Shown here one piece after another: positions 6,453 through 6,958 of a DNA stretch of 6,958 nt. The DNA lies in the NCBI GenBank assembly GCA_002307245.1, contig DBTW01000210.1, positions 1 through 6,958 on the forward strand, read 5' to 3'. The position numbers were made by a program, and so were the translations under genes. The stretch's first letter is position 1, and every line of letters starts with the position of its first letter. The notes under the pieces are model-generated. The model did not search any database, was not told where the DNA came from, and worked only from the letters and a program-made list of their open reading frames with translations. The stretch comes from Spirochaetaceae bacterium UBA1306. Its GTDB lineage: Bacteria > Spirochaetota > Spirochaetia > Treponematales > Rectinemataceae.

Positions 6453-6958
6453 GTGACCGACGAAGTCATCCTGCGGGTCAAGGACCTGCGCACTTATTTC
6501 AGCACCGACGAGGGTATCGTCAAGGCGGTCGACGGCGTGAGCTTCGAGCTGCGCAAGGGCGAGACCCTCGGCATAGTGGGCGAGTCCGGCTCCGGCAAGT
6601 CCGTGACCAACCTCTCGATCATCAACATGATCCCGAGCCCGCCCGGCAAGATAGCCGGCGGGGAGATCCTCTTCATGGGGGAGGATCTGCTCAAGATGCC
6701 GGCCAAGGACATCAGGCGGATCAGGGGCAACAAGATCTCCATGATCTTCCAGGACCCCATGACCTCCTTGAACCCCTTCCTGCGCATCTCCTCGCAGATG
6801 ACGGAGACGATCGTCCTCCACCAGGGCCTGGATAAGCAGGCCGCCAAGGCGAAGGCGATCGAGATGCTGAGGCTGGCCGGCATACCCGCGCCCGAGAAGC
6901 GCATCGACCAGTATCCTCACCAGTTCTCCGGCGGGATGCGCCAGCGCGTCATGATCGC
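6453..6958 (+). CDS. oppD: Oligopeptide ABC transporter ATP-binding protein OppD (3' end outside the window)
   Basis: This is a cytoplasmic ATPase subunit that energises the OppB-OppC channel. From the GTG start, 168 complete codons are in view, about half of the usual 320-340. The Walker A motif GESGSGKS is at 43-50, the Q-loop FQDPMTSLNP at 99-108 (Gln100) and the ABC signature FSGGMRQR at 158-165; the frame is cut before Walker B. The N-terminal VKDLRTYFSTDEGIVKAVDG and the FQDPMTSLNP form are typical of OppD/DppD rather than OppF/DppF, and gene order after oppC agrees. The Cys-rich C-terminal region that would confirm the OppD/DppD type is not visible. A partner ATPase, OppF, is expected downstream. 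The start is GTG, supported by an AAGGA site seven bases upstream. Confidence 0.93.
   Translation, partial: MTDEVILRVKDLRTYFSTDEGIVKAVDGVSFELRKGETLGIVGESGSGKSVTNLSIINMIPSPPGKIAGGEILFMGEDLLKMPAKDIRRIRGNKISMIFQDPMTSLNPFLRISSQMTETIVLHQGLDKQAAKAKAIEMLRLAGIPAPEKRIDQYPHQFSGGMRQRVMI

Noticed and set aside
5012..6493. Long antisense open frame of 493 codons opposite oppB, oppC and the start of oppD
   Set aside because: It runs across three real genes, is rich in Asp, Glu, His and Arg, has no recognisable motif, and is explained by codon bias on the sense strand.

Overview
This window holds a conventional bacterial gene set, all on the + strand: one sensor kinase gene followed by the first four genes of an oligopeptide ABC importer operon. 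No RNA genes, CRISPR array, insertion sequence or phage gene is visible. The DNA is GC-rich, with strong C/G preference at codon third positions. The organism is not certain. A 7TM-type hybrid kinase, a relaxed lipoprotein signal (Phe-Ala-Ser-Cys) and Opp proteins close to the classical family would all fit a GC-rich spirochaete, but other Gram-negative lineages remain possible.

Layout. Positions 1-2626 hold a membrane hybrid histidine kinase whose true start probably lies left of the window. Its order is an N-terminal multi-helix membrane region, a weak PAS-like segment, HisKA, HATPase, receiver and HPt domains. The 111-base gap at 2627-2737 is AT-rich and carries a plausible promoter and a very strong ribosome binding site. 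Next come oppA (2738-4321, lipoprotein peptide-binding protein), a 111-base gap with a 14-bp GC-rich hairpin, oppB (4433-5362) and oppC (5372-6433), the two permease subunits, and the first half of oppD (from 6453), an ATPase subunit cut off by the window edge. An oppF partner would be expected downstream but is not in view.

How the genes work together. OppA captures peptides outside the inner membrane, OppB and OppC form the channel, and OppD (with an unseen OppF) powers transport with ATP. The hairpin after oppA is placed to give more oppA than permease transcript, which matches the usual excess of binding protein. The kinase appears to be a separate transcription unit. Whether it has anything to do with peptide uptake cannot be told from the sequence.

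I do not see a new biological system here. The points worth checking are a GC-content change inside the kinase gene, the oppA-oppB hairpin with two small palindromes after it, a charged insert of about 50 residues in the first periplasmic loop of OppC, and the relaxed lipobox of OppA.
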